Shown: positions 11,370 through 21,934 of the stretch, one piece after another
Numbering within the stretch: the stretch's first letter is position 1
How the letters are laid out: each line of letters begins with the position of its first letter
NCBI GenBank assembly: GCA_022749655.1
Contig: CP094243.1
Coordinates: forward strand, 3,472,001-3,536,000
Length of the DNA stretch: 64,000 bases
Direction: 5' to 3'
DNA from: Xanthomonas phaseoli pv. phaseoli
Lineage (GTDB): Bacteria > Pseudomonadota > Gammaproteobacteria > Xanthomonadales > Xanthomonadaceae
Made by a program: the position numbers and the translations under genes
The notes under the pieces: model-generated
Told to the model about the DNA's origin: nothing
Database searches by the model: none
Seen by the model: the letters and a program-made list of their open reading frames with translations, nothing else

Positions 11370-12353
11370 TTACACGCCCGAAGCCTGCCGTACACCGGGA
11401 CGATGAGCGAGGAAGCCGACAATTGCGTCTTCCAATTGATGGCGGTCACGCGCCGGGTCGAACCAGCGCGCGTCGAGCTCGCCGCGCAGCCAGGTGAGCT
11501 GCCGCTTGGCCAGTTGCCGGGTCGCCTGGATCGCCTTGTCGCGGAACTCGGCCAGGTTGCCAGCACCGTCCAGATACTGCCAGGCCTGGCGGTAGCCGAC
11601 CGCGCGCACGGCTGGCAAATCCAGCGGCGCTGCCACCGCCTGCATCTGCGGCAGCGCCCGCAGACGCTGTACCTCTCCCAGAAAATCCTGCGCCAACATC
11701 GCATCCAGCCGGTGTGCGATACGTTCATGCAGTACCGCGCGCGCGCGCGGGGCTAAGACCAGCTTCAACACGCGCACCGGCAGGCGCGGCCCTGGCGGTA
11801 GCGCCTGCCACTCGCTGATCGGCCGCCCGCTGATGCGGTAGACCTCCAGCGCCCGCTGGATCCGCTGCGGGTCGGTTGCATGGATGCGCGCTGCCGCAGC
11901 CGGGTCCACACGTGCCAGTTGTGCGTGCAAGCCGGCCCAACCGATCTGCTGCGCTTCGGCCGCGATGGAAGCGCGCACCGTTTGATCGGCCTCGGGCAGC
12001 TGCGACAAGCCCTCCAGCAGCGCACGAAAATACAGCCCCGTGCCGCCGGCCAGAATCGGCAACCTGCCGCGCGCCACGATCTGTGCGATCGCCTGGCGGG
12101 CATCGGTGGCGAACTCCGCTGCGGAATACACCTGCCAGGGTTCGCGCAGGTCGAGCAGATGATGCGGAACCGCCGCGCGCATCGCCGCGTCCGGCTTGGC
12201 CGCACCGATCTCCAGGCCGCGATACACCAGCGCCGAATCGACGCTGACGATTTCTCCATTCCAGCGCTGTGCAGCTTCCAGCGCCAGCGCGGTCTTGCCG
12301 CTGGCAGTGGGGCCCATCACGGCGATCGCCAGCGGGCGTTGGTCGACAGGCAT
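11370..12353 (-). CDS. miaA: tRNA dimethylallyltransferase MiaA
   Basis: Transfers a dimethylallyl group to A37 of tRNAs reading UNN codons. The 327-residue protein starts [12 protein letters not shown] and carries the P-loop GPTASGKT, the [17 protein letters not shown] segment and [12 protein letters not shown]. The ATG at 12353 is chosen because its A overlaps the last base of the folP stop (TGATG), which indicates translational coupling. A longer in-frame start would lie inside folP. Confidence 0.97.
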
Positions 12354-13255
12354 CAGTCCTCGTCCGGCCAACGAATCGTGGGCACGTCGGGCGCGCTGAC
12401 ACGCGGGACGGGAATCGCCGCCATCGCCTTCCATACCTTCAACGCATCCACGGTTGCCGCCACATCGTGCACGCGCAACAGCAGCGCGCCATGTTGCGCA
12501 GCGATCAGATGCGCGGCCACCGAGCCGTGCACCCGCTCGGCGGCGATCTGGCGCCCGGTCAGCTCGCCGATGCTGCGTTTGCGCGACAGCCCAGCCAGCA
12601 CCGGCAAACCGAATTCCTGCAACCGCTGCAGCTGCGCAAGCAGGGTGAGGTTGTGCGCGGTGGTTTTATCGAAGCCAAAGCCCGGGTCCAGGACCAGCCG
12701 GCGCTTGTCGATGCCGGCCATTTCGGCGGCGAAGAAGCGCTCGGCCAGAAACCGGTGCACGTCGCCCACAACATCGTCGTAGTGCGGCGCATCCTGCATG
12801 GCATGCGGCGCGCTGCGCGCATGCATCAGCACCACCGGCACGCGCAGGTCCGACGCCGCCTCCAGCGCGCCGGGCGACCGCAGGGCATACACGTCGTTGA
12901 TCATGCCGGCGCCGGCCGCGACCGCCGCGCGCATGACCTCCGGTTTGAACGTGTCCACGCTGATCGGCACGCGCGTGCGCTGGGCCAGCGCTTCGATCAC
13001 CGGAATGACCCGCTGCATTTCTTCTTCCACCAAGACCGGCGTGGCGCCCGGGCGGGTGGATTCACCGCCGACATCCAGCACCGCAGCGCCCTGCTCCACC
13101 AGCGCTAGCCCATGCGCGATCGCCGCCTCGCAGGTCGCATGCTGGCCGCCGTCGGAGAACGAATCGGGTGTGACATTGACGATACCCATCACCTGAGGTG
13201 CATCCAGTCGCAGGCTGCGGCCGGCGCAATCCAGCGTGAGGGCGGTATCGAACAT
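12353..13255 (-). CDS. folP: Dihydropteroate synthase
   Basis: Condenses p-aminobenzoate with 6-hydroxymethyl-dihydropterin diphosphate in folate synthesis, and is the target of sulfonamides. The 300-residue TIM barrel shows [12 protein letters not shown] near the N-terminus, the loop GGESTRPGA, and [10 protein letters not shown]. The ATG at 13255 has an AGGAGA site at the right distance and gives the family N-terminus MFDTALTL. It is downstream of ftsH, the usual ftsH-folP pair, and its stop overlaps the miaA start. Confidence 0.97.
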   Translation of the reverse strand: MFDTALTLDCAGRSLRLDAPQVMGIVNVTPDSFSDGGQHATCEAAIAHGLALVEQGAAVLDVGGESTRPGATPVLVEEEMQRVIPVIEALAQRTRVPISVDTFKPEVMRAAVAAGAGMINDVYALRSPGALEAASDLRVPVVLMHARSAPHAMQDAPHYDDVVGDVHRFLAERFFAAEMAGIDKRRLVLDPGFGFDKTTAHNLTLLAQLQRLQEFGLPVLAGLSRKRSIGELTGRQIAAERVHGSVAAHLIAAQHGALLLRVHDVAATVDALKVWKAMAAIPVPRVSAPDVPTIRWPDED

Positions 13256-13319
13256 CGGCAGTGTCTCCTGGGATGGTGATGGTCGCCCACACGTGGGCAT
13301 TGATGCAGCCCGACAACGC

Positions 13320-13351
13320 ATCAAGGCCGGGAATCGCTCCCCGGCCTTGAT
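13320..13351 (-). terminator. Hairpin between ftsH and folP (attenuator-like)
   Basis: A perfect 12-bp stem has arms 13320-13331 and 13340-13351 and an 8-nt loop, 30 bp after the ftsH stop and ahead of folP. No U-tract follows on the minus strand. It could slow RNA polymerase or protect the 3' end of ftsH mRNA rather than end transcription fully. The function is inferred from position only. Confidence 0.5.
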
Positions 13352-13381
13352 GGATGCCTCGCAGATCAGTACATGGCCGGC

Positions 13382-15328
13382 TTAGAGTTGCTCGGCGGGT
13401 CCGGCGATGGGCGGCAATGGACGCGGGCTCCCCTTGTCGTTGTTATTGCCACCGTCCTTGTCGGACTTACCCCAACCCGCCGGCGGCGGCGGCTCGCGGC
13501 CTTCCATGATGGCGTCGATCTGCGGCACGTCGATGGTCTCGTACTGCAGCAACAACTGCGACATCGCGTGCAGCTTGTCCAGATTCTCGGTGAGAATGGT
13601 CTTGGTCTTGCTGTACGCCTTGTCCAAGATCGAACGCACGACTTCGTCGATCTTGCGCGCGGTTTCGTCGGAGACGTTCTTGTGCTGGGTCACCGAACGA
13701 CCCAGGAACACCTCATCCTCCTCCTCGCCATAGGCTACCGGGCCAAGCTCGTCGGACAGGCCCCACTTGGTGACCATGTTACGCGCCATCTTGGTAGCAC
13801 GCTCGATGTCGTTGGACGCACCGGTGGTGACCTTGTCGCCGCCGAAGATCAACTCTTCGGCAACACGGCCGCCATACAGCGAGCACAGCTGAGACTCGAT
13901 CGCCACGCGGTTCATCGAGTAGCGATCGCCTTCCGGCAGGTACATCGTCACGCCCAGGGCGCGGCCGCGCGGAATGATGGTCACCTTGTAGACAGGGTCG
14001 TGCTCCGGCACCAGGCGGCCGACGATGGCGTGGCCTGCCTCGTGATACGCGGTGAGGGTCTTCTCGTCCTCGCTCATGGCCATCGAGCGGCGCTCGGCAC
14101 CCATCAGGATCTTGTCGCGGGCACGGTCGAAGTGGTCCATGCGGACCTCCTTCTCGCTGCCACGCGCCGCAAACAACGCGGCTTCGTTGCACAGGTTGGC
14201 CAAGTCGGCGCCGGAGAAACCCGGGGTACCGCGGGCGATGACCATCGGCACGACATCGTCGGCCAGCGGCAGCTTGCGCATGTGCACGCGCAGGATCTGT
14301 TCGCGGCCCTTGACGTCCGGCAGGCCAACCACGACCTGACGGTCGAACCGGCCCGGGCGCAGCAATGCCGGATCCAGCACGTCGGGGCGGTTGGTCGCCG
14401 CGATCACGATCACGCCTTCGCCGCCCTCAAAACCGTCCATCTCGACCAGCAACTGGTTCAGGGTCTGCTCGCGCTCGTCATGCCCGCCACCAAGACCGGC
14501 GCCGCGATGACGGCCCACCGCATCGATTTCGTCGATGAAGATAATGCACGGCGCGTGCTTCTTGGCCTGCTCGAACATGTCGCGCACACGGCTGGCACCG
14601 ACGCCGACGAACATCTCGACGAAGTCCGAACCGGAGATCGAGAAGAACGGCACCTTGGCCTCGCCGGCGATCGCCTTGGCGAGCAGGGTCTTACCGGTAC
14701 CCGGCGGGCCGACCATCAGCACGCCGCGTGGAATCTTGCCACCCAGCTTGGTGAACTTGGTCGGGTCGCGCAGGAAGTCCACCAATTCGCCGACTTCTTC
14801 CTTCGCTTCGTCGCAACCGGCAACGTCGGCAAAGGTGATCTTGATCTGGTCTTCGCCCTGCAGCTTGGCGCGCGACTTGCCGAAGCTCATCGCACCCTTC
14901 GCGCCGCCGCCACCGCCCTGCATCTGGCGCATGATGAACAGCCAGAAGCCGATGATCAGGATGACGGGGAGGAAATTGAGCACCAGCGACCAGAAGCCGG
15001 GGCCGGTCGAGGGCTTCTGGCGGGTCATTTCGATGTTCTTGCTGTACAGCACGTCGACCAGCTTGTCGTCGCGCGGACCGTAGACGGTAGCTTCGCTGCC
15101 GTCGGTGCGCTTGAAGCGGATCGCGTTGACGGCCAGGTTGGTCTCATCGGTGTAATCCACCGATTTGACGCGCCCGGAGTCCACTTCCTTCAGGAACTGG
15201 GTGTAGGTGATCGAGTCGGCACCGACGCCGCCCGCCATCCGCGGCGAGAAGCTCTGGAAGACAACCATCAGCACAACTGCGACGACCACCCACAGCAGCA
15301 GATTCTTGGTCAAGTCGTTCATCCTCAT
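13382..15328 (-). CDS. ftsH: ATP-dependent zinc metalloprotease FtsH
   Basis: A membrane-anchored AAA+ protease that degrades misfolded membrane proteins and regulators such as LpxC. The 648-residue protein has membrane segments at about 8-25 and 113-133. The AAA domain carries the Walker A motif GPPGTGKT (207-214), and the protease domain has the zinc motif HEAGH near residue 430. The C-terminus is proline-rich. Starts at 15328 (MRMND) and 15322 (MNDLTK) are both possible. GGAG lies just upstream of the first. It heads the run ftsH-folP-miaA-hfq-hflX and follows rlmE, the usual rlmE-ftsH pair. Confidence 0.98.
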   Translation of the reverse strand: MRMNDLTKNLLLWVVVAVVLMVVFQSFSPRMAGGVGADSITYTQFLKEVDSGRVKSVDYTDETNLAVNAIRFKRTDGSEATVYGPRDDKLVDVLYSKNIEMTRQKPSTGPGFWSLVLNFLPVILIIGFWLFIMRQMQGGGGGAKGAMSFGKSRAKLQGEDQIKITFADVAGCDEAKEEVGELVDFLRDPTKFTKLGGKIPRGVLMVGPPGTGKTLLAKAIAGEAKVPFFSISGSDFVEMFVGVGASRVRDMFEQAKKHAPCIIFIDEIDAVGRHRGAGLGGGHDEREQTLNQLLVEMDGFEGGEGVIVIAATNRPDVLDPALLRPGRFDRQVVVGLPDVKGREQILRVHMRKLPLADDVVPMVIARGTPGFSGADLANLCNEAALFAARGSEKEVRMDHFDRARDKILMGAERRSMAMSEDEKTLTAYHEAGHAIVGRLVPEHDPVYKVTIIPRGRALGVTMYLPEGDRYSMNRVAIESQLCSLYGGRVAEELIFGGDKVTTGASNDIERATKMARNMVTKWGLSDELGPVAYGEEEDEVFLGRSVTQHKNVSDETARKIDEVVRSILDKAYSKTKTILTENLDKLHAMSQLLLQYETIDVPQIDAIMEGREPPPPAGWGKSDKDGGNNNDKGSPRPLPPIAGPAEQL

Positions 15329-15382
15329 TGGCTCCGGTGCCCTCTACTCTTCGATGCTTGAAATACGATGGTCATTGGCAGC

Positions 15383-16015
15383 TTACTTGATCTGGACACG
15401 CTTGCCCTGACCGAGCGCATAAACTTCCGGGGAGCGCTTGCGCGAGGCCGCCGGCTTGCGAATCGTCACCTTCTCATAGCGGCGGCGGAGCTCGCGAATG
15501 TAGTCGTCTGACCCGACACCCTGGAACAGCTTGATCAAAAATGCCCCGCCCGGCTTGAGATGGGTGTCGGCAAATTCCATGGCCAGCTCCGCCAGGTGCA
15601 TCATCCGCGGTTGGTCGACCGCATCCATGCCACTCTTATTGGGGGCCATATCCGACAGCACAAGGTCCACCGGCACATCGCCCAGCATCGCTTCGAATTG
15701 GGATAGGACGGCCTGCTCCCTGAAGTCGCCGTGAAGGAATTCCACGCCCGCCAGGGCCGGCATGTCCAGGATATCCAGCGCCACCACCCGGCCGCTGTCG
15801 CCCATGGACTTGCGCACCTGTTGCGACCAGCCACCCGGCGCCGCGCCCAGATCGACCACCACCATGCCCGGCTTGAGCAGGCGGTCGCGCTGCAGCAATT
15901 CCTCCAGCTTGTAGGCCGCGCGCGAGCGCATGCCCTCGGCCTGGGCCTTCTTCACGTAAGGGTCGGCGAAGTGTTCCTTGAGCCAGCGCTGGCTGCTTTT
16001 ACTGCGGGAAGGCAT
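15383..16015 (-). CDS. rlmE: 23S rRNA U2552 2'-O-methyltransferase RlmE (FtsJ)
   Basis: Methylates the ribose of U2552 in the 23S rRNA A-loop late in 50S assembly. The 210-residue protein starts MPSRSKSSQRWLKEHF, followed by the SAM-binding motif VVDLGAAPGGWSQ, LSDMAPNKSG, and KPGGAFLIKLFQG with the catalytic lysine. The ATG at 16015 matches the family start. It lies directly upstream of ftsH and diverges from yhbY, the same arrangement as in E. coli. Confidence 0.97.
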   Translation of the reverse strand: MPSRSKSSQRWLKEHFADPYVKKAQAEGMRSRAAYKLEELLQRDRLLKPGMVVVDLGAAPGGWSQQVRKSMGDSGRVVALDILDMPALAGVEFLHGDFREQAVLSQFEAMLGDVPVDLVLSDMAPNKSGMDAVDQPRMMHLAELAMEFADTHLKPGGAFLIKLFQGVGSDDYIRELRRRYEKVTIRKPAASRKRSPEVYALGQGKRVQIK

Positions 16016-16080
16016 TGGCAAAGGGGTCCGAACGGGTCGCCATGATACCCTGAACACCCTTTGCTTCCCTTCGATCCTGC

Positions 16081-16386
16081 ATGTCCATTGTTCTCACCTC
16101 CGCCCAGAACCGTTTCCTGCGCGGTCAGGCCCACGACCTCAAAGCCTTGCTGCAGACCGGCGGCAAAGGGGTCACGCCGGCATTTCTGGCAGAACTCGAG
16201 GAAGTGCTCGAGCGCCACGAATTGGTCAAGGTGAAGGTGGCATCGGAGGATCGCGAGACACGTGATGCGCTGATTGCCGAGCTGATCGAGCAGACCGGCA
16301 GTGCGCTGGTACAGCGCATCGGCCACGTCGCCATTCTGTACCGCCCCAGCAAGGAAAAGCGCCAGATCGTGCTGCCGCGCGGCTGA
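16081..16386 (+). CDS. yhbY: Ribosome assembly RNA-binding protein YhbY
   Basis: A 101-residue CRM-domain protein associated with pre-50S particles. The hallmark GxxG loop appears in LQTGGKGVTPAF, with the C-terminal segment RIGHVAILYRPSKEK. It is transcribed away from rlmE, an arrangement shared with other gamma-proteobacteria, which implies a shared divergent promoter region of only 65 bp. Confidence 0.95.
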   Translation: MSIVLTSAQNRFLRGQAHDLKALLQTGGKGVTPAFLAELEEVLERHELVKVKVASEDRETRDALIAELIEQTGSALVQRIGHVAILYRPSKEKRQIVLPRG

Positions 16387-16401
16387 GCCAACGAGTTCGT
16401 C

Positions 16402-16776
16402 ATGCCTTTAAGCCAGGAACATCCCGATTACACCTACGCGCTGCGTGCGGCCGATGGCCGCCATGCCAAGGTGAACGACCAGATCCTGCAGCAGAGCTTC
16501 ATCCTGATGCCCGATGAGCTGGTGGCGCACTGGCCGGTCCAGACGCTGGAGCAGCTCCAGGCCAGCCACATGGAGGCGGTGCTGGCACTCAGCCCAGCCG
16601 TCATCCTGCTCGGCACCGGCGAACGCCAGTTATTTCCCAAGACCGACGTGCTGGCGGCCTGCCTGACCCGCGGCATCGGCCTGGAGGCGATGACCAATGC
16701 CGCCGCCGCACGCACCTACAACGTCCTGGCCAGCGAAGGCCGGCGAGTGGCGTTGGCGATGGTGCTGCCGGGCTGA
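16402..16776 (+). CDS. Mth938-like domain protein (DUF498)
   Basis: A 124-residue protein of the Mth938/NDUFAF3 fold. Human NDUFAF3 helps assemble respiratory complex I, but the bacterial role is not settled. The segments SFILMPDELVAHWPV, VILLGTGERQLFP and the C-terminal TNAAAARTYNVLASEGR are characteristic. It follows yhbY by 15 bp on the same strand and is probably co-transcribed. The frame is intact and the length is normal. Confidence 0.88.
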   Translation: MPLSQEHPDYTYALRAADGRHAKVNDQILQQSFILMPDELVAHWPVQTLEQLQASHMEAVLALSPAVILLGTGERQLFPKTDVLAACLTRGIGLEAMTNAAAARTYNVLASEGRRVALAMVLPG

Positions 16777-16974
16777 ATGGCTTGGGACGCGATTCGGGAA
16801 TCGGGATTGGGGATTTGTAAGAGCGGGCTTCAGCAAGCTGCGCTTCAATCGCCAAACCAGACTAGAACGTCAATCGGTCACCAAGTGGTGAGTCCGAAGA
16901 ACCCACTCTCTATCCGGATACGAACAGCCCAGGGCCGTTGCGAATCCCGAATACCGAATCCCGACTCCCCAATC
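16777..16974. repeat. Intergenic inverted repeats between convergent genes
   Basis: The Mth938-like gene and nlpD converge on this 198-bp gap. It contains two inverted, imperfect copies of an element built from GATTCGGGAATCGGGATTG-like words, at about 16791-16816 and 16941-16972. A third copy lies near 33051-33083. Such repeats are common between genes in Xanthomonas. Facing copies could form a large stem and act as a bidirectional terminator. Confidence 0.65.
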
Positions 16975-17754
16975 TCACTTCTTCGGCAAATACAGCAGCG
17001 GATCGACCGGCTTGCCGTTGTAGCGGATCTCGAAGTGCAACATGTCGCGAGAGGCACCGCTGCGGCCCATTTCAGCAATTTGCTGCCCCGCCTTGACGCT
17101 CTGGCCTTCGTTGAGCAGGCGCTTGCGGTTGTGACCGTACGCGGACAGCCACTGGTCGTTGTGCTTGATGATGATCAGCTCGCCATAGCCGACCAGGCCG
17201 GCGCCGGAATACACCACCACGCCGTCGGCCGCGGCACGCACGGCCTGGCCGCTGGTGCCGGCGATGTCTACGCCCTGCTTGGTGGTTTCGCCAGTGACGA
17301 AGGTGCCCACCACGACGCCATCGGCCGGCCAACGCCAGGAAAATCCGCTGCTGACCGGTGCGGCGATCGGCGCAGCAGGGCGCGGCGGCGCCACGGTGCC
17401 GCCAGCCACCGGCGCGCTGCCACCCGGCTTGCTGGTACCGGACGGATACAACTTGAGCGTCTGGCCGGGATAGATGGTGTTCGGGGAAGACAGGCCATTC
17501 CAGGCGGCCAGATCCGCGGCGGTGATATTGGTCCGGCGCGAGATTGCGTACAGGGTATCGCCGCGCTGCACGGTGACCGTGGCACCCGGACGCGGCACCG
17601 AAGGGCGCGGCGCGGCGCTGGGGCGCGACGACGACCCGCCACCGCTTGCTCCGGGCGAACGCACCACGGTTGCGCTGCTACAGGCAGTCAGTCCGATGGC
17701 CACTGCGAGCATGACTGCTGTCTTGCGTGCCGAATTCATCTGCGTCTTGCTCAT
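16975..17754 (-). CDS. nlpD: Murein hydrolase activator NlpD (LysM-M23 lipoprotein)
   Basis: An outer-membrane lipoprotein that activates the amidase AmiC for daughter-cell separation. The 259-residue product has a lipoprotein signal ending in the lipobox LTAC, a LysM domain (QRGDTLYAISRRTNI to PGQTLKLYP) and a C-terminal M23/LytM domain. Zinc-ligand positions are degenerate (QGVD instead of HxxxD, MLHFE instead of HLHFE), so it is probably an activator rather than an active peptidase, as in E. coli. The ATG at 17754 overlaps the yqaA stop as ATGA. No rpoS gene follows it, unlike in E. coli. Confidence 0.93.
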   Translation of the reverse strand: MSKTQMNSARKTAVMLAVAIGLTACSSATVVRSPGASGGGSSSRPSAAPRPSVPRPGATVTVQRGDTLYAISRRTNITAADLAAWNGLSSPNTIYPGQTLKLYPSGTSKPGGSAPVAGGTVAPPRPAAPIAAPVSSGFSWRWPADGVVVGTFVTGETTKQGVDIAGTSGQAVRAAADGVVVYSGAGLVGYGELIIIKHNDQWLSAYGHNRKRLLNEGQSVKAGQQIAEMGRSGASRDMLHFEIRYNGKPVDPLLYLPKK

Positions 17755-18365
17755 CCGTTCGTTGTCTTCCACACCAACCAGCCTGCGCCGACCGCCAAAA
17801 CCGCCATTGCCACCCAGCCCAGCGGCTCGATCCAGCGGTGCAGCGCCGCTTCGGCCCGCGCCCCGCCCAGGCGGATCGCGCCGGCCACCAGATACACGCG
17901 CTTGCCGCGCCCGACCAACATGCTGGCGATGAATGGCAGGATCGGCACGCCGACCACGCCCGAGGCCCAGGTGAAGATCTTCAGCGGAATCGGGGTGAAC
18001 CCGACCAGGACCAGCGCCCAGAACGCCTTCCACGGCGAATCGGCCACCAGTGTGCGCAGGGTTTCGATCTGCTGCTGGATCTTCGCGCTCCAGCCCAGCC
18101 ATTCGATCAGCGGTTGCAGCGCGGCAAAAGCGAAATGGCCCAACAGATAACCGACCAGGGCGCCGCAGATCGAGCCGAGCAGGCTCAAGGTCGCAAACCA
18201 GAGCGAGCGCTTGGGCTCGGCCAGCGACATCGGTGCCAACATCACTTCCGGCGGCACCGGGAAGATGAAGCCCTCAACGAAGCTGAGACCGGTCAGCAGC
18301 GCAGGTGCGCGGCGATGGCGCGACCAACGGATGGCCACGTCGTACAACGGCCCGAAAATCTTCAT
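17751..18365 (-). CDS. YqaA/DedA-like membrane protein
   Basis: A 204-residue polytopic membrane protein of the VTT/DedA superfamily. Members are thought to handle lipid scrambling or membrane homeostasis, but the YqaA subgroup is uncharacterised. Visible features are FVEGFIFPVPPEVMLAP near the N-terminus, a middle loop with FTPIPLKIFTWASGVVGVP, and a C-terminal membrane helix. The proline-rich re-entrant motifs are typical. It sits between pcm and nlpD and overlaps the nlpD start, so it belongs to the surE-pcm-nlpD transcript. Confidence 0.88.
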   Translation of the reverse strand: MKIFGPLYDVAIRWSRHRRAPALLTGLSFVEGFIFPVPPEVMLAPMSLAEPKRSLWFATLSLLGSICGALVGYLLGHFAFAALQPLIEWLGWSAKIQQQIETLRTLVADSPWKAFWALVLVGFTPIPLKIFTWASGVVGVPILPFIASMLVGRGKRVYLVAGAIRLGGARAEAALHRWIEPLGWVAMAVLAVGAGWLVWKTTNG

Positions 18366-18383
18366 CGAATAACTCTCATGGAT

Positions 18384-19059
18384 TCAATCCAGCATGCCCG
18401 ACAACAGCGGGACGAACGTGACCGGGGCCAGAACCTGTTGTTCGATCGCACCATCGGCCGCGCGGGTGAGTTGCACCAACGATTGCGAGGAAGCCCCCGA
18501 CCGGCGCGACCAGGCGCCCGCCGACTGCCAGCTGATCGACCAGCGCATCGACCAACGCCGGTGCAGCAGCGGTCACCACGATGGCATCGTACGGGCCATG
18601 CTCGGGCCAGCCGATGCGGCCATCATCGTGCTTGCTGCGCACATTCATGCCCAGGTGCCGGAAGCGCTTGCGCGCCTGCCGCAGCAGGTCGCCGATGCGC
18701 TCGACCGTGTAGACCTCCAACCCCAGCGCCGCCAGGATCGCGCCCTGGTAGCCGGAGCCGGTGCCCACTTCGAGTACCTTGCTCGGGGTCACCTGCAGCA
18801 CCGCTTCGGTCATGCGCGCCACTACCCAGGGCTGGGAAATGGTCTGGCCATGGCCGATCGGCAATGCAGTGTCTTCGTAGGCGCGCGAGGCCAGCGCTTC
18901 ATCGATGAACAGATGCCGCGGCACGGTACGCATCGCGTTGAGCGTGGCTTCGTCCTGGATGCCGGCTTCGCGCAGGCGCTCGACCAGACGGTCACGCACG
19001 CGTTGCGAGGTCATGCCGATCCCCACCGATTCCGGTTGCAGGCGCAGCCTGGGCGTCAT
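18384..19059 (-). CDS. pcm: Protein-L-isoaspartate O-methyltransferase Pcm, frameshifted as read
   Basis: Methylates isoaspartyl residues to start repair of aged proteins. The start [13 protein letters not shown] overlaps the surE stop (ATGA). The SAM motif [14 protein letters not shown] and the HGQTISQP segment are intact. After VAPVGG the frame is wrong. The expected C-terminus, beginning SSQSLVQL and ending LLSGMLD with a TGA at 18384-18386, is in another frame. Two missing bases (probably GC) near 18489-18497 restore a 225-residue protein. As read, the product has an aberrant tail that runs to 18376. A sequence error is likely. Confidence 0.88.
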
Positions 19060-19835
19060 GCCGGGCCGTCCAGCGCGGCGGTCAGGCCGCCGACCCAGCC
19101 GGCCACGGTCTCCAGCGCCTGGTAACGGGTGAGATCGACATGGATCGGGGTGATCGAAATCCGCCCGGTGCGCACCGCGTGGAAGTCGGTACCGGCGCCG
19201 GCATCCTGCTCGGGACCGGCCGGGCCGATCCAGTACACGGTGCGGCCGCGCGGGTCGCGCTGCGGCACGCACGGCTCGGAGCGGTGGCGGTTGCCGAGCC
19301 GGGTGACCTCGAAACCGAGCACATCCGACCAGGGCAGATCCGGCACGTTGACGTTGAGGATGGTGTCGGCCGGCAACGGGTCGGCCTTCAACCGCGCAAC
19401 GATTTCCACGGCTGCGCGTGCGGCGGTTTCGTAGTTGTGCGCTTGGTGATTCAGCGTGACCAGCGACACCGCCACTGCAGGCAAGCCCAGGAAGCGGCCC
19501 TCCATCGCGGCCGAAACGGTGCCGGAATAGATCACGTCATCGCCCAGATTGGCGGAGTTGTTGATGCCGGAGACCACGATATCCGGGTCGTAATCCAGCA
19601 TGCCGGTCAGCGCCAGATGCACGCAGTCGGTGGGCGTGCCGGCCACCGCGCAGGTCTGCGCGTCGATGCGGCGGGTGCGGATCGGCACATCCAGCGTCAG
19701 CGAATTGCTGGCGCCGGAGCGGTCGCGGTCGGGCGCGACCACCATCACTTCATGACCGGCATGGCGTAGCGCCTCGGCCAAAATCTGGATGCCGGGGGCG
19801 TCGACACCGTCGTCGTTGCTAACCAGTACGCGCAT
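19056..19835 (-). CDS. surE: 5'-nucleotidase SurE
   Basis: A metal-dependent nucleoside 5'- and 3'-monophosphate phosphatase, implicated in stationary-phase survival. The 259-residue protein starts [15 protein letters not shown], whose paired aspartates bind the metal. It also has [11 protein letters not shown] and [19 protein letters not shown]. The ATG at 19835 is preceded by a GGAG-like site and gives the canonical N-terminus. Its stop overlaps pcm. It is part of the truD-surE-pcm-nlpD array, with smr inserted on the opposite strand between truD and surE. Confidence 0.97.
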   Translation of the reverse strand: MRVLVSNDDGVDAPGIQILAEALRHAGHEVMVVAPDRDRSGASNSLTLDVPIRTRRIDAQTCAVAGTPTDCVHLALTGMLDYDPDIVVSGINNSANLGDDVIYSGTVSAAMEGRFLGLPAVAVSLVTLNHQAHNYETAARAAVEIVARLKADPLPADTILNVNVPDLPWSDVLGFEVTRLGNRHRSEPCVPQRDPRGRTVYWIGPAGPEQDAGAGTDFHAVRTGRISITPIHVDLTRYQALETVAGWVGGLTAALDGPA

Positions 19836-19934
19836 GGGACTCCTCGGAAAACCGGGCCATGATACCGGATGCGTCCCGCGCCTTCGCGCTTGATCTTCGC
19901 GTGCGTCTGCGCTTGGACCAGGTACGCTGTGCAG

Positions 19935-20472
19935 ATGTCGCATCCTGAAGACGAAGACGACGGCGCCTTGTTCCGCGCAGCGATCGGCGCGGTCAAGCCG
20001 ATTCGTGAAGTCGCCCCACCGGCCAACGCCAAGCCGCGCCCCAAGCCGCGCGCGCATGGCCGAGCGCGACGACGCCGAAGCGCACACCGAATTTGCGCGC
20101 CTGCTGCGCGACAGCGCGCCGCTGGAAGCGGGCGATACCGCCAGCTATCGGCGCGAGAATCTTCCCACCCGCCTGTTTCAACGGCTCAAACGCGGGCAAT
20201 TCTCGGTGCAGGACGAGTTGGATCTGCACGGCGCCACCGCAGCGCAGGCCGAATCGTTGCTGCGTCAGTTCCTGCTGGAAGCACACGCGCACGAACATGG
20301 TTGCGTGCGCATCATCCACGGCAAGGGCCTGCAATCGGACAACGGTGCGCCTGTGCTGAAGAACCTCATGGACCGGCTGCTGCGTCAACGCAACGATGTG
20401 CTGGCGTTCCATTCGGCGCCGCCGACGCAGGGCGGTACCGGGGCGCTGCTGGTATTGCTGGCGCGGCGATAG
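19935..20472 (+). CDS. Smr-domain protein, frameshifted as read
   Basis: Small MutS-related domain proteins are endonuclease-like. Stand-alone family members such as E. coli SmrB cleave mRNA at collided ribosomes. The start is [13 protein letters not shown] at 19935. The C-terminal Smr domain shows [31 protein letters not shown] and a terminal [10 protein letters not shown]. The two parts lie in different frames. Two bases missing from a GC dinucleotide run at 20047-20055 would join them into about 179 residues. It is the only plus-strand gene in the pyrG-nlpD array and points away from surE. Confidence 0.88.
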
Positions 20473-20703
20473 GCCGATGGTTGCGCGCGAGTGATGCCAA
20501 ACGGCAGCGATTGCGCGTGGCGACGTGCTGCCTGGAAGGATTGTCGCGCATGGCTGGTCCGACGCGAGCTACTTCCTGTTGTGCGCCGTGTGCAGCTGGC
20601 TATCGTTTCGTGGGGCCGCGACCGGTCACTGTCGCCTCAGTGACCGCCGAGGCCGCTCCTGCGCACAGCTTGATTGGGGCGTCGTCCATGCTGCCGCGCG
20701 CGA

Positions 20704-21813
20704 TCATGCGTCGGCGCGCACGCCGTCGTTGAAGCGACCGGCGTCGGTGATATCGCCCAATTCCCACAGCACTGCAGTGGCATAACAGCCAGGTGGCAGC
20801 GCGAACTCCAATTGCAGGGTCTGCAACTCCAGCCATCGATAATCCAGACCCTGCGGACGCAAGCGCAGCGCGCGGCGCTCCTGCTTCAATCCCGCAGCTT
20901 CCAGGCCCTGGCGCAGCGCCATGGAGAGCGGGTCGGACAACGCGCCCTGCTCCACCGCTGCGGCTTGATAGGCCGAGCGCAACTCGCCAGCGCCCCACAA
21001 CGGCCCGCTGGGATGGATATCGAAACGCGCCAGTCGCTCTGCCAGGGCCTCGCTCCAAGGCTCCGGGCCGAACACGCTGCGCGAGCCGTCCAGCATCCAC
21101 GCCTCGCCCTGCAGCGGGCTATCCCAACTGTCCTGCGCCACGCGTGCACCGAGCACGCGATTGAACAGGGCCGAACGCGCTGCCGACAGCAACATCGAGC
21201 GCTGATCGTTGCGCAGCCGCCGCCTGGATGCGGGCGCCGGCAGCAACGTTCCGTCGGCAGCCTGCACATGACCGAACATCGCCAGCGCGGCCGCCACATT
21301 TGCGCCATCGCGACCGAAGCGTTGTTCGCCGAACCAATTGGGGATGCCGCGCGCAGCAATCGCCTGCAGCCGTTGCTCGATCGCCTCGCGCTCGCCCTGC
21401 ACCTGGCGCAGCGTCAGCACGAAGCGGTTCCCGTGCAGCGCACCGCGTTGCAGCTTGCGGTTGTGCCAGGTGCTGTGGACCACCTGCATCTGCGCGTCAT
21501 CCAGCGCGGCGATATCCGGCGCGATGCGCTTGGGCAGATGCACGCTAAAGCGCTGGGTGGTCACTGCATGGCGATCCTTCAGGCCCGCATAGCTGACTCC
21601 CATCTCGGCGATGCCGGCCCAGTGCGCAAGCTTCTTGGCGATATAGGCCGTGTTCTGGCCACGCTTGCGCACGGTGAGCAGCAGATGCTCGCCTTCGCCG
21701 GAGGGCTCGAATGCCGGCAGCTCGTCGACCTGAAAATCGTCCGGGGTGCTGCGCATCGCTGCGCTGAGCACGGCGGCGCCATGCGCACGCGGCAGCAAAG
21801 AGGTCTCGCTCAT
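20704..21813 (-). CDS. truD: tRNA pseudouridine(13) synthase TruD
   Basis: Makes pseudouridine at position 13 of tRNA-Glu. The 369-residue protein has the TruD motif [20 protein letters not shown] with the catalytic aspartate, [12 protein letters not shown], and the C-terminal insertion domain. The frame is intact. It lies downstream of ispF on the same strand, the standard ispD-ispF-truD-surE order. The 230 bp between truD and smr, which converge, contain no gene I can support. Confidence 0.96.
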   Translation of the reverse strand: MSETSLLPRAHGAAVLSAAMRSTPDDFQVDELPAFEPSGEGEHLLLTVRKRGQNTAYIAKKLAHWAGIAEMGVSYAGLKDRHAVTTQRFSVHLPKRIAPDIAALDDAQMQVVHSTWHNRKLQRGALHGNRFVLTLRQVQGEREAIEQRLQAIAARGIPNWFGEQRFGRDGANVAAALAMFGHVQAADGTLLPAPASRRRLRNDQRSMLLSAARSALFNRVLGARVAQDSWDSPLQGEAWMLDGSRSVFGPEPWSEALAERLARFDIHPSGPLWGAGELRSAYQAAAVEQGALSDPLSMALRQGLEAAGLKQERRALRLRPQGLDYRWLELQTLQLEFALPPGCYATAVLWELGDITDAGRFNDGVRADA

Positions 21814-21934
21814 GGTGGGGTTCGCCTTCGCGCCGGAGCTGGCGCGCTATGCGCCGAGTGGTTCGGCGCGGTGATTGCGTCTGGCAGCATCGGCGCCGGC
21901 TTCGGCGCCAAGCGCTGCATGTGCGGGACAAGAA

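Noticed and set aside
13373..15361. A 662-codon open frame opposite ftsH, and a similar one opposite recA (4564-5733)
   Set aside because: Both are antisense shadows of well-supported genes. The amino-acid composition is that of out-of-frame GC-rich DNA.
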